Positions 45,372-57,599 are shown, numbered from the stretch's first letter. The stretch: 64,000 bases of DNA from Eleusine coracana subsp. coracana (GCA_032690845.1 CM064434.1:5892108-5956107); one strand, 5' to 3'. Translations and numbers: made by a program. The notes: generated by a model not told the origin, from the sequence alone.

Positions 45372-45802
45372 TGTGGGATATATATACTAGGGATACCTCA
45401 CCACTCGGATATATTACCGAGTGGGTCGGGGTTCAATAAAGACAAAGACCCATGAATATAACTACTCAGATTATTACTTGGAGTAGACAACAAGTCAATA
45501 CTAGAGATAGAAAGTTAGAGATAGAATCCTAGTCGGAAATCATGTTGTAACTGACTAGGACACTTGCCATATAACCCTGCCCCCCGATATATAAGGAGGG
45601 GCAAGGGCTCTCTCATAGATATATCATATCCGCATAATACACTACAGAACATAGAACGTAGGATTGTTATCCTCCGGGAGGCCCGAACCTGTCTAAACCT
45701 TGCGTCCTGTGTGTCCATCGACTCTTGGTCTCACACATGCCTTTACCGATACACAAGGATCATGGGTAGCCCTATGATCCACTACCGATAATAATATCGA
45801 CA
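45372..45802 (+). repeat. 5' LTR (431 bp) of the second non-coding element
   Basis: Its first 160 bp match 48682-48841. A TATATAAGGAGGGGC core-promoter motif lies at about 45587-45601. Confidence 0.88.
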
Positions 45803-48681
45803 GTTGGCGCGCCAGGTACGGGCCGCACAAAGATTGGTTTGTTGAGATCAATGGTTTTTTCCATCAAAGTCTCAATTGTCGCTTCATGCGGCGGCCAGCG
45901 GCTGTCTCTTATCCGGCGAGAAGTCGACAAGCCTACACCATCGAGCGTGCGGTGATTGGATGCATGTGTGTTACGTGGCAGATTTGATGCATGCGTATAA
46001 CTGCTGGTGGTGTCACCAGGCAACAACTCCGTCCGACATGGGTTGTTTGTCGATCGAGGGCTAGATCGTCATTGGAGACTTGGCGAGATCTAATCATCGA
46101 TTAGCCATACTCGGAGGCAAGTCCAAGTGAAGGCACGGCCCGGACAAGGGAAGTCTATTTCTTTTATTTTTTTCCTTATTTTATTCATATACTATGTGCT
46201 AATCAATCGGATTAGCGGAGTACTCACCATATAGAGCCTTGATTTTTTGCATGGACGCAAGTTGAGTTCTATCAGGATTCCGCTTTAAGTTACGAGGCTT
46301 GGCATGGTTCCTGATTTGAAGATCGTCACCGCAAGGCAACGTGCATACTGGCGTACATGCACTACAATCTTGCTGCATCATGCATAATCGCTGGTCATGG
46401 TGATCGGCACACAATGCCGACGAGTTGATCTTCGACGCCAATTCTCGTAAAGGCCTCCGAAATCTAATCTGTGTCGTACATGCCCAGAAATCAGAGGGAG
46501 TTGCGTGTTGACCAAAGACCATGACATCATTGGCGACTCAGTGGAGATCGGCTTCATCATCATCCTCGTGTACTCGGCGTCAGAAGTACCGAGTGGTGTG
46601 GCAACTCTGGGCAGCTTGTTTACGGCAAGGTCGACATAGGGTGCTACCTGTGTACCCACGTGGTATTGCACGACTCGGTGACCCGCCAAGTGACTCAGAT
46701 CAATCACTCGGTAAGGCAATTCGACGATCCGGTTATTCATGTTGATAATCAGCTCATTGATTATTGCAAAGCTAAGTTACTTTACTTATTATAATTTTTT
46801 TCATATCAACTCAATTTGAAGGCCGTAGGTTCTTAATCTTACGGTGGTAGTTTTGAGTTTATTTTGCACTTATCCTTTTGCATCTATGAGTTGATCATCT
46901 GCACTGTGGTTAGCTATATCGCATTTGTCAGATCAAATCAGGTGCTTGTTGCTATGAAAAAGGCGGGTAATCAAGATGGCGAGGTCGGTTGTCCACTCGG
47001 CTGATGGGCCAGCAACTCGGTGATGCAATGGCTCGTCTATACAGTTGAAGGCACAAACACACTGGTGACACTTTTAGTCACTCCAGCATTCGAAGCCACT
47101 CGTTGACTCGATAAATCACTTGGCGTGACGACCAATCACTTGGCGTGGTAATTCGATGACCTGCGATTCGACGGATCAAACAATGAGTTATTTGATGACT
47201 CGATCGCTGGCTTGATGATCTGGCGGTGTGCTCGGGGGCTCGTCTTCGACTCATCTACCATCACAAAGCTAAGTAAATTTTATAGTTTTTTATTCATAAC
47301 ATATTGATATGAATGCCATAGGTTCTTCATCTTACAGTCATAGTTTTGAGTTTCTTTTGAACTCCTCTTTTTTCCTTGACAATATTGGTCAATAATTTTT
47401 CTCGATTGATTTTGACTTGTACATGTTTGGCCAAATGAGTTTTAGCAGTATACAAGTGGTATTAGGTGGAGTTCAGCAGTTTTGCTTAGTTTCCCGTCTG
47501 ACTCCCATTACCCAAGTTGGTTAGTCTAGCTCCATGGCTCATGTCGTTTGTCAAAATCGTCGTGCACATCGTTCTTCTAATGAACCTTGTTTATTTTTTA
47601 TGTCTGTTGATTGAATGATCGGTTATTTCTGCCAGTACTCTAAGCAAACATAAGCCTTAGATGAATAGTAGAAATCCAATAGATTTAGATATTAAAGGCT
47701 TTGTTTCATCAATGCTTTATATTAATTTTACATATAACTACATTATTTGTGTTCTTGTCTTACAGTTATCTCATTGATATCACTCAGTCATGGAGCACCG
47801 AGTCAATGGATCACTCGGCCATGGAGCATCGAGTCATGGATCACTCGGTCATGATCAACTACTCATGGTTTCTAGAATTTTGATCCCTCGGATCTTTTGA
47901 GCTGTTATGTCAGGGGCTCGTCTTTAGCCCGATGGATATTAAGCATAGCTATATCAACTGGAGCTATTTTATTGACATCACTCAGTTTTGTTATCCCGAG
48001 TTATTGGATCATTCAGCTTCATTATTAGATCACTCGGCCTTCTTGTCTCAAGTTGTTATATCATTTGACTATATTATTGGATCACTCGGCATTGATTACT
48101 TATGATCTTACTCAATATTGGAGAGCCCTACAAGAGTTGTTCTTTTTCACACGGAATCACGCCCGGGGGCTGCTGTACTTGTTATATTTAATCAAGTGTT
48201 GTTTGGATATTTTTTATGGCTCTTATACTTATTATATTGGATCAAGTATCACCCGGATATTTTGATGACTGCTATGCTTGATATATCTTATCAAGTATCA
48301 CTCGGATTCATTAGTACCAATGGCTCCTTTTGTTAGTTGGGGGGAGTGGTAGAACCAATCTTGGGGGCTACCGTATTAAAACTCCTCATCGAATCAATCG
48401 GGGAAAGTGGTAGATCAAGATTTATATATGATGTTATTATTTTTGACTCACAAGATATTTTGTGATCTAAATACCTTCTGAGTCGGGGGCTATACCTACA
48501 CCTAATATGGGGATTTTTTCCCTGCATATGGATATTATTTGGCGTATAATCCTTTTTGAAGATTCTTGGAGACCTTTACAAGTTTGTTGTTGTACATGAA
48601 AAAGCTTAATCATATTCATGGCGAAGCATTAGTCAATCAACTGAAGATCAACAACTAACTTGCAAATCTCTCGGGGGCTAC

Positions 48682-48841
48682 TGTGGGATATATATATACC
48701 AGGGATACCTCACCACTCGGATATATTGCCGAGTGGGCCGGGGTTTAATAAAGATAAAGACCCATGAAGATAACTACTCGGATTATTACTTGGAGTAGAC
48801 AACAAGTCAATACTAGAGATAGAAAGTTAGAGATAGAATCC
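48682..48841 (+). repeat. truncated 3' LTR of the second non-coding element
   Basis: Matches the first 160 bp of the 5' LTR and ends abruptly at 48841. Confidence 0.88.
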
Positions 48842-49660
48842 ACCCACGGATGGCGGTAACGCATCGTGTTACGGGACCCTTCTCATGGGAGCCAGGCCCG
48901 GAAGACCTTGCGGTACCGTATGGGAAGGGTTGCTCCATGCAACTTCCATGAAGCGTGTTTGGGTCATGCAAGCAGGTTTCTCCTGCAGGATGTAAATCAA
49001 TTCGAGTCGCTGCCCCTCACATTAACGAGTACCACTTGATCACCACTCCGGAACGTAGTTGGAAGCTATTAATATGATAAACGGGTTCAATAGTGCTGTT
49101 TGAAATTATTAATATTTGTATTGCAACCATGATTATTGTAGCTATAGTGTAAATTAAATTGATTATTCTACATGACAACTTAACTTGATGCTAAAAGTTG
49201 TAAAATAAAGGTTTACTATTAGACTGGCTTTTTGGTAACATAAACCCTACCCTTGGCATGTGCATGTCTAGGAGTCAGCTATAGATGGCCATTTTGACTA
49301 GTCAGTCTTGCTGAGTATTAGTTGCTCAGGGCGTAGCTTTATATGGTTTTCAGCTAATCAAAGTGGAGACTATCACTGCGGTAGAAGGTTCCACTGGGAG
49401 GACCAGCGTCCTGACTGCTGGAACATCGAGTAGGAACAGTACACCGATAATGAGGAGGAGTCTGCTGATTGCTGGTGTGGTGTTTCGGGCAAAACACCTA
49501 TCATGGCCGAAGGTTCAATGTGTATCATCGTGAGAGAGCGATTGTATCTTATTAATTTTGTCGGATCATTTCTAGTATTATTGAATGATTTTGCTTCCGC
49601 ACTTTTAAAACTCTTATTTGTAACTTGAATTCAGATTTATGTGCTGGTGTGTTCAGTTGG
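48842..49660 (+). mobile_element. fragment of a TGTGACACCC-type large LTR (tail only)
   Basis: Shares with the other two copies, in the same order: CTCCTGCAGGATGTAAATC (about 48980-49000), GTCTTGCTGAGTATTAGTTG (about 49307) and CTTCCGCACTTTTAAAA (about 49593-49610). It is closest to the copy at 8927-12269. The left end is cut by the truncated LTR junction at 48841/48842, and the right end fades near 49660. Confidence 0.6.
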
Positions 49661-49729
49661 TCCCATGTTAAATTTAATTATCAAACATAAGTATATTAGC
49701 TTAGCCTAATTAGCCATATCACATAAATA

Positions 49730-49964
49730 CTTCCTCTCTTCGAAAATTGTTATCGTCATTGACTTTTTTTGTTAATTTTAATCTTTTGTCTTATTTAAAA
49801 TATTTGCTCAAATATGAAAAGTTATAAGTTATATTTAAATTTTGTCTAGAGATAAAACAAATCATAAAAAAATTCATGATATTTTTTGAATTTTTTTGAA
49901 TAAAATGAATGGTCAAAAATAGCATAAAAAATGAATGACGACAACAATTTTAGTATGGAGCGAG
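49730..49964. mobile_element. Stowaway-type MITE, diverged
   Basis: TA (49728-49729) precedes CTTCCTCTCTTCGAAAATTG and TA (49965-49966) follows CAATTTTAGTATGGAGCGAG. The arms are inverted repeats for about 35 bp with mismatches, including a shared GTTRTCGTCATT. Confidence 0.7.
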
Positions 49965-51067
49965 TATATAGATATAAGGGTGCAAATAGTTTGACCCGTA
50001 GCAACACATAGACAGCTTGCTAGTTTTGACAAATATATATATTTATTTTTTGCCTAGATTTTGACATAACAGTGAATAATAGCAACCAACACGAGAGGGG
50101 AGGATGAGGAACTCTGCCATATGAGGTCAAGGGTGGATGGGAGATGGCGGCCAATGTTTTATGGGCAATTGCGGCTAAGCTTTTTGTTTGGTATGATGAA
50201 TATGGCGGTCAAATTTTTTGTTTGGTAAAGTGAATAAGGTGGCCAAGTTTTTTGTTTGTTTGGTTGATTGACATGGATGAGTTGGATGTAGTCACCATGG
50301 TAAGATCACCCCATATATATCAATAAAATTTTCACATACTTATCATCTAAGAGCAACTCCAAGAGCATAGCTAAAATAGATTCTAAAAAAATTGCCTATT
50401 TTTAGTTAGTTTCTAAAATAAAACACCTCTAAAAAACTTAGAGTAAATGAACAGACTCTCTAAAAAAATAGTAGCAAACTCAATTTTGGATGGACTAAAG
50501 CAATGGCCCATTGGGCTACTTTTTGTTCCTGCCGACATTCCTTTTCTTTTTGTCTTGTAGGCATGCATGCAGGTAAACACATGTTCGTTTTTCCTGTTCT
50601 CCTCGCCATGGAGGACCTGTGGGGGCTCCATCCAGGGATGGGGCAGGAGAAGAGGGAGGCTAGGGAATGGTGAATCAGACATTTGGGCTACCGTGCCTCC
50701 ATTTGAGGTGGAAATTTGGGTTGTGTCCATGAGAGTGGCTGCTGTTTCGAGTTGGAACAACCATGGCGGCGGAGTTCGATGCTGGCTAGCGAGGGAGACA
50801 CAGAGGAGATCGATGGCAAGGGAGGGGAGCGGAGTGAGGCGAGCGACTGTAGGCGGGGCCAGGGCTCGAGAACCAGCAGTCGTGTGTGGAATCGGGTCGG
50901 GAGGTGGTGAGAGACGGGAGCGATTGGGATGAACGAGAGGGGTGAGAGAAAAGATGGGCAGTGGGAGGTGACGGGTGTAGGCAACCCAGGCGCGGCCGCG
51001 CGGGCAGCCTCATCCGACAGATTTGCCCGGATGGAGCCATCCAGCATCTGGGGTGAATATTTCCTTA
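49965..51067. other. no recognisable gene; short tandem repeat
   Basis: At about 50155-50265 a unit with the core TTTTTTGTTTGGT and ATGGCGG is repeated three times at about 34-bp spacing. The GC-rich part from 50570 to 51060 is open in several frames but shows no domain. Confidence 0.4.
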
Positions 51068-51924
51068 GGCCTCGTTTGTTTGCTGCAAAACGGTTCTGGG
51101 TGCAGAACTGTTCCGGCCTCAGATCGAGTGAATCCAGGTGATTAACTGGATCCGGTGAATCAAGTGAAAACATGGGATTTAGTTCCGGACAGAAATTTTC
51201 CCGTACCAAAATACTGTTCAGCAGCACAAGATTAAATCCGGCCAGAATTCCAAAAACAGTATTCAGCAAGCTTTCAACAAGGTTTTAAACTGCAAGTTAT
51301 AAGCAAATATTCCAACACATTATACCTAGTATGGAGCAAGTATTGCAACCATATTACGGCAGTATACAGGTCCTAATCATCACATCAATTATTAATATAA
51401 ATTACAAACTGTTATCAACAGCTGAAAAAAGAGATCAATACACAAAGTATTCAACTTGTTCGGTTATCAAGCATGTACTCAAATTGTTGGGTCAGCAGAA
51501 AGATCTCCTGTAAACAATAACACCTCTTCTAGCTGATTTCCTGCCAAAACCATGACAACCGTGATGAGAAATCAAACTTACTTGCTTGCAACTATGTTGT
51601 GAGCACAAGAAACTACATGGCATGTTTTCAGATACAAGATTGATATAAGCAAGAAAAATCAATAATTCCAGTTGGACAAGGAACAACAAGCAGTAGCCAT
51701 AAAGTTAATTGATTCCTAACCATAATACATGCTTTAGCATCCAGTTCTAAACATAAAGTGCTAATTATATCCTAATTTACTACATAAGATGCAAACTATA
51801 TGATTACTGATCCACTACTCTGCTCCTATGTTGAAGTAACTACTAATTTGTTTTTCTGTGTTGTGGACTAGATATAACTCAATATACACTAACAAAGAGG
51901 AAAGAGAGGCCAATATTTTACCTG

Positions 51925-53368
51925 CTATGCCATCTCATTTCTGAGCCAAATCATAGCTGTTTCTAGATCAGCTTCACAAGCACATAGGAAAGCCTCTCTG
52001 TTTTCTTTGCTCTTGATGAAGACAGAGTAAGATTTAGCTTTTTCTTCCTTGGTCAGTTCCATGGTGCTCAAAACTGATATGCACTTTTTGATGGAGAAAT
52101 TGGTACCTTGAGCAACCTCCTTCTCTTTTGCTAGCTGTGCTGCTTCATCCTCTGCCTGCTTGGTCCTCATTTGCAGATATCTCTCCATCATACCTTCTAC
52201 GTTAGCACCCTTTCTTGGCCGCTTTTCTTCCCTTTCTTCTTTGCTTAATGCAGCAGCCACTCCTCTTCGCTGTCCACGTCTTTCATTAGTTGTAGGCTCC
52301 TTTTCCTCATCTTGTCTTTGTTGTCCATTTCTTTCACTTCCAGCTTCACTTTCATTCTCTTCAAGTCTATGCACTTCTGTAACTTCATCCTCCACATCAT
52401 GTGCCATAATGTCATTGAAACCTTGACCATTATCTTCATACTCTAAATCATGGATGGGCTGAAAGAGATCCTCTGTCCTTGGTGACTCAAGAGAAACAAA
52501 GTTGTGATTCCCTTCTGCCAAATGGCCTACACAATAACAAATAACAAAATAGTAATTTGATCCTTGTATCAACAAATCATCAATTTTCACAACAAGTATT
52601 AATCAAATAACTTTGGCAAGACTTACCATCATAGAGCTCCCCTAAATCATCAAACAGCGGGAAAGTAGCCTTGTTGTTACGGAACTTCTTGATTTTAGGG
52701 TGTGACACAGTTAAAGAAAATTATTGGTCAAATGGATGCGTATGGTTTAGGTCTTGACCGCAAAAAATAAAGACAAGTAAATGAAGTGCAAAGTCAACTT
52801 ACAACTACAAGCTTGTCCCACATTGATGGTGAACCCTCAACCAACTTACTTTTTTCATTCCAGTGTGATCCACTTTGCTTCCTAGCCTCTTTGAGCATCT
52901 TGTAATCCCTCTTGAGTTGACCACCTTTGTCTTGAATTTTAGCTTTGGTGAATGAGACATACCTATTCCTGTGATGGAACTCCTGCACCATCCTGTTCCA
53001 ACCTTTAGAATTCCAGCATCCATTGTCTCCTCTAAAACCGGTGTCTTTATACTCGAGGAGAATATCCACAAGGGACTTTTCAAGAGCTGGGTTCCAGCTT
53101 GCCCTTTGATTTTGAAGAGCTGGATTCCAATATGAGTAACAAAAATTAAGTACATGAATAACAGAAATTTTAAAGCATGCATGAATAACAGAAATTTTAG
53201 ATTATGAAAGACGAAAATTTTCAAAGCATAAATACCTCTTGGAGAACCTAGAGTCTTCTTTGCTCCACATGATTTAGGTGAAGGCTTCTTTCTTGTAGCA
53301 CTTGCCGCAGCCACGAACCTTCTCAACTTTGGGGATCCCCTGAACTTTGGAGAGCCTTTTGACACCAT
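51925..53368 (-). CDS. PIF/Harbinger ORF1, Myb/SANT-like DNA-binding protein
   Basis: Four minus-strand exons join with matching phases: 53368-53236, 53119-52803, 52705-52627 and 52526-51925 (1,131 bp, 376 residues). The product starts MVSKGSPKFRGSPKLRR (basic). Exon 2 carries a Myb/SANT-like domain (ASWNPALEKSLVDILLEY, later NRMVQEFHHR and MWDKLVV), and exon 3 continues with HPKIKKFRNN. Exon 4 is acidic and ends in a helical region. ORF1 proteins of this superfamily bind DNA and work with the transposase in the nucleus. All coding exons are open, but the acceptor before exon 3 reads CTGTG instead of ending in AG, so correct splicing is doubtful. A 42-bp tandem duplication covers the start codon (53329-53411). 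Confidence 0.8.
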
Positions 53369-53603
53369 AACTGGATCCCCTGAACTTTGGAGAGCCTTTT
53401 GACACCATAACTGTATGACAACCTTATTGAGCTATTACAACCAATAAAAAACAGTATTGAGTGCCTACAACTACCTTATTCATGGCATGAGCTTATTCAC
53501 ATATTACAACCCATGAAAAAAGAAAAAACGTTATTCAATGCCTACAACTACATTATTCATGATATAATCTTATTCACTTACTACAAACCAATGTACTCAT
53601 TGA

Positions 53604-54857
53604 CTAATTTACATGTTGATAATCATCCCACATTTGTTGGGCGATGGTATCTCTTAAAGCATTGCCATGTACAGTGCCGGGGTCATTGATTTGATCGTCG
53701 TTCTGTAGAGCAACAAAGTTTGATGGATGGATATTATCTGGTTGGTGATCTAACCACTCCTCATCTCCATGAAGTAACTGGATAAGATTATTAAAGATAC
53801 AAGCAGCCAGCAGTATCTTTACTTGATTTTCCAACATGTGAAATATGGAAACTTTGAGAATTGGGAAGCGCTTCTTAATCACACCCAAAGCCCTTTCCAC
53901 ATGATTTCTTTGTAATGCGTGATGGTGGTTGAAGCGCTTCTTAATCACACCCAAAGCCCTTTCCACATGATTTCTTAGTAATGCGTGATGGTGGTTGAAG
54001 AGCTCCCTTGGGTTCTGAGGTCTTTGATGTCCCACGCCAAATTCTTTCAAGTGGTATCAAACTCCTCAATATGGAGCAAGGAAAGATGGAGTGTTTGGAT
54101 TCCCTTCATCAACAAGATAAAACTTTCCTGGAGGAACTTAGAAGCCCTTGCTCATAGCTGATCTTAGCACTCACGAATCTGTAGCCGATCCCTCCCATCC
54201 ACTTGAAATGAATGTGATGTTGAGATCAAAATCACATGCTACCATGACGTTTATGCTGAGGGTTCCTTTCCTATTTCTGAAGGGAGAAGCTTTGTCTTGG
54301 CCTATAGAAATAGGAATATGTGTTCCGTCAATGGCACCAAGACAATCCTTGAAATATGGATAGAATCTAGGACTGTCTAGGATTTTTTGATGGACTTGAG
54401 TAGGATTTGGAGGTCGCAGGAAACGTCGAGAGAGGTTGGGGATGACCTTATTGAAGAAATGGTTAATATGGTGATGGAATGTGTCATTGCTATGCCCAAA
54501 GTACACCTGGAGATCCTAATATGTGTTGTTGTGGCTCAACATGTGTAGGAAGAAAGCCAACTTCTCCTCCACCGTGATTCTTGTATCAACAACGAGCCTT
54601 GTCATTTGAAGGAAATTTGCTAGCATCTTGAAGATGTAGGGTTCCATCCTAAATGTAACTTGGCAATTCTTTACATGCCTCGTGAGCAGGCGACGAACCT
54701 TGATCTTGCCTGTTTCTTCTGATGTGTGGCGTTTCTTCTTTACCCCCCCCCCCCCCTCTACTAGCACCCGATATAGGACAGGGAAAAGAAACATCATCAT
54801 GTCATCGTCTTCTTCCTCCCGTCTCTTTCTAATACAATCTTGTAATGACATATTCAT
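53604..54857 (-). pseudogene. PIF/Harbinger DDE transposase (ORF2) with five nonsense codons
   Basis: ATG at 54857 opens MNMSLQDCIRKRREEEDDD. One reading frame runs to the TAA at 53604 without any shift, but contains five in-frame stops: TAG 54518-54516, TGA 54173-54171, TAA 54140-54138, TGA 54068-54066 and TGA 54059-54057. Domain landmarks: a helical N-terminus (FRMEPYIFKMLANFL), the first catalytic Asp in GAIDGTHIPISIG, the second in YLVDEGNPN, and the catalytic Glu in RNHVERALGVIKKRF. The last region is present twice because of a 66-bp in-frame tandem duplication (about 53865-53999). A run of 14 Gs on the coding strand (54743-54756) encodes a Gly stretch. The protein would cut the element at its TIRs; this copy cannot. 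Confidence 0.88.
54743..54756. repeat. poly-C run (14 bp) inside the transposase
   Basis: Encodes four Gly on the minus strand. It is a likely site of replication slippage or base-calling error. Confidence 0.9.
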
Positions 54858-55885
54858 TGCAGAACTAAAGCATATAAATTTATAGTTAGATATTTGCCTA
54901 AGCATAATAATATGCATATAACAGTTCATAGCATTTCATCATCAGGCAGATAAGTTCAGAAAGTATTTGCAAGTCATGTAGGCAAGAGTTCACAACAATT
55001 CAACATGTATTCCTATTATCTATGTTCAGCTCATTAGTTCAGTTCATAATAATTCATCATGCAAACAGTTCATATAGGTGTATTTGCAAGTAAGTTAACA
55101 TACGGAGAGTACAAATAGTAAAGTTACCTTTTGGTGAAGGAAAATGATCCCAGCATGGGGGTGGTTCGTCTTCTCCGACTCTAACTGGTGCTAGCGGAAT
55201 CTACAAGAGAAAAGAAATATGTCAACAAGCAAATAACAGCATGCAAGATTTTGCCAAGTACTACCACAGAACTAGGCTGCCATACCAGGAAAACAATCAC
55301 CAAAGCAGTAAGATGATACGGCTATCATTGAAATATAATATTGAGCAGCCAAAAAAGCAGAAGAAATCATTGAATAACATCTCATGTGCTTGCACAACAA
55401 AATAGATTAGTATTATTTTTTAGCAACAATCAGCCCAGGCTGAATATATGAAATTTGGAACTATTACTGTTACTGTATTCTACTTGGAAGAGGTGCAACG
55501 GAACATCTCATTAGAGCAAACATACACAGAGCCAACATTGACTGTTGTATAATACTACATGTCAAGCGATGCAAAAAAATCGAGGCATTCCTGCCTTTCC
55601 AGAAATGCAAGTAGAGTGTTTGTTTTGGAAAGTACAATTGATCATAACCACTGCCTTTCTAGGTTACCAATTGATCGTACCAGAGATGTTAAGGAAACAA
55701 AAACAAAGGACCATGCATTACAGGTATTCTGTGAACAAGAGCCTTGTCCGAAGGTATTCTGTTAACGCCTTAAGGTCCTAGCAATGCACGATTATTATTT
55801 GTTCAGTTCAGTTTAACCGTATGTATGGAGGGCGTTTGGTACATATATTGTGGTATAGTACGCTGCATGCGCTTATAGATACAAA

Positions 55886-56558
55886 TAGGGGTGAAAGCGG
55901 TATGGAGAGCATTTGAGGTTTTTTCGCGGGTATGGATAATCCGAATCCGATGACATGAGGATGTAGGATAGGTTATGGTATTGACAAAATCCGATGGATA
56001 CGGATAACCGATAATTTAAAGTGGATTATCCGAAACTCATAATAGGATTATCCGATAATTTTATCAGTCCAAAATATATAATGTCTAGTGATAGTGTCGA
56101 TGAGGTTTAACCATGTCACTTAATATCCTATTGTGTACTAAGCGGACATACAACAAAGAAAAATAAGGATATATTTAATGTTTGCTTCGGATATTTTATT
56201 TTGTTTATCATACTTGCGTGATTTTTCAAACATATAACACCTATATTTTTTATTTGTTATGAGTAATCACTTAAAAGATTGGGTTGTGTATTTTGGTTAT
56301 GCTTCTTGGTGGTTGCTATGATCATACATATAGTTTGCAGATTCTTAATCAACATATATTTCTCTACGTGAAGAGGTATCATCCGATAATTTAAAGTCCA
56401 CTTCCGATCCGCCTCCGTACCATCTCCGATATCCGAAAATATCCGTATTCGTAACTGCATCCGCGTATTATCCGCTCCGCTCCGAATCCGACAAAAAAAT
56501 ATGGAGTAGGATGTGGAGAGGGTATTATCCGATCCGATCCGATCCGCTTTCATCCTTA
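55886..56558. mobile_element. hAT MITE nested in the PIF element
   Basis: Ends TAGGGGTGAAAGCGG and CCGCTTTCATCCTTA are inverted repeats. GATACAAA occurs before (55878-55885) and after (56559-56566), an 8-bp TSD as expected for hAT elements. Inside both ends are many copies of ATCCGAT/ATCCGAA-type motifs, in opposite orientation, which resemble the subterminal transposase-binding repeats of hAT elements. No coding sequence. Confidence 0.9.
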
Positions 56559-57113
56559 GATACAAACATCAATAATTTAAATTTTATCTGCTGAAATAAG
56601 ACATCCCAATCGGCATAAACGTAATTTAGACATCAGGAATAATGCGTGTGTGTCTACTTACATCAGATCATTACTCCATCCAATGAAAAAAATCAGGCAG
56701 TTGGTGGTGCTACCCTATAGGAACAGTAACAGTACTAGTTACAAGTTTCATAAATGACTACCATCTCTCATTGTTATGGTCCTACCCCAACCTAGAGCCA
56801 GCACAAGCACCGTGCCTTGCCAACAATTGCAAGAACCAGAAGTGAGCACAAGACCATGCCAAGAAACTGTAATCAACCACCATACGGAAACCTAAGACAG
56901 AGAAGGGGCCAAGAACAGCCCAACCTCACCTAAATCAAGCGTCAGATCGAATTGCAAGAGGGTGTCGAAGACAAGAACAAGAAACACACATGTGCGAGAT
57001 AGAGAAGAGGGGAAGAACCACGAGGTCTGGGCCTTACCGGTGAGAAACCGGCGGAGAGCATTGACTTCGGATAGGAGCGGGTCGCCGTCACGGTCGCTGT
57101 AGGATATCCTCGC

Positions 57114-57346
57114 GCCGCCAAGCCGTCCCGTCGCGCCGTCATCGCCGTCGTCCGCTATCGCCACGAGATCTCCTCATGCCACCAAGCCGTCCTGTTGCAC
57201 CGTCATCACCATCACCGCGAGATCTCCTCGTGCCGCCATGCCGTCCTGTCGCGCCGTCGTCGCCATCGCCGCGAGATCTTCTTGTGCCGCCAAGCCGTCC
57301 TATCACGCCATTGTCGCCATCGCCGCAAGATCTCCTTGTGCCGCCG
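57114..57346. repeat. 54-bp minisatellite near the PIF right end
   Basis: About four copies of a 54-bp unit containing CCGCCAAGCCGTCCTGT and CGCGAGATCTCCTCGTG. Because 54 is a multiple of three, the minus strand stays open and encodes repeats with GDGDDGATGRLGG. Confidence 0.85.
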
Positions 57347-57599
57347 CCGTCACCACCGCTAGGGTTCGGCCTCATGTGTGCGTGAGTCGTCTCTCGTCTG
57401 TCTTTGAGCCGGGGGATAATAGGCGGAGTTCTTTTTGGGCCGTCGACTGCATGGAAATTTGGTTCCGGCCCAAATTTTTTTTCCGAGACGGCTCAAACCG
57501 AACAACGAATTTGATCATCTGGCTCTGAATTGGGCCACTTCGATCCGTGTGGAACTGACCGCGTTCCGGGCCATTCTGAGAGAACCGAACGAGGCCTTA

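Larger units (their letters stand above)
45372..48841 (+). mobile_element. second non-coding LTR retrotransposon, 3' LTR truncated
   Basis: The 5' LTR (45372-45802, 431 bp) starts TGTGGGATATATATAC and ends ATATCGACA. It is followed by the primer site TTGGCGCGCCAGGTA. The interior has no recognisable protein and shares with the element at 38280-43237 the CACTCGG-type motifs, a GCAAAGCTAAGT motif and the CTCGGGGGCTA purine tract. The 3' LTR (48682-48841) breaks off after about 160 bp, at AGAATCC, where a different LTR-like sequence begins. It is a diverged relative of the first element. Confidence 0.85.
51068..57596. mobile_element. PIF/Harbinger transposon, full length (6.5 kb)
   Basis: The left end GGCCTCGTTTGTTT and the right end (reverse complement) GGCCTCGTTCGGTT are terminal inverted repeats. 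TTA flanks both ends (51065-51067 and 57597-57599), the TSD of PIF/Harbinger elements. Inside on the minus strand are the two standard genes, a Myb/SANT-like DNA-binding protein and a DDE transposase. A hAT MITE (55886-56558) sits in the non-coding part, and a minisatellite lies near the right end. The transposase is broken, so the copy is not autonomous now. Confidence 0.9.

Noticed and set aside
50688..51269. 193-codon minus-strand frame
   Set aside because: It runs across the left end of the PIF element and has no domain; most likely chance.
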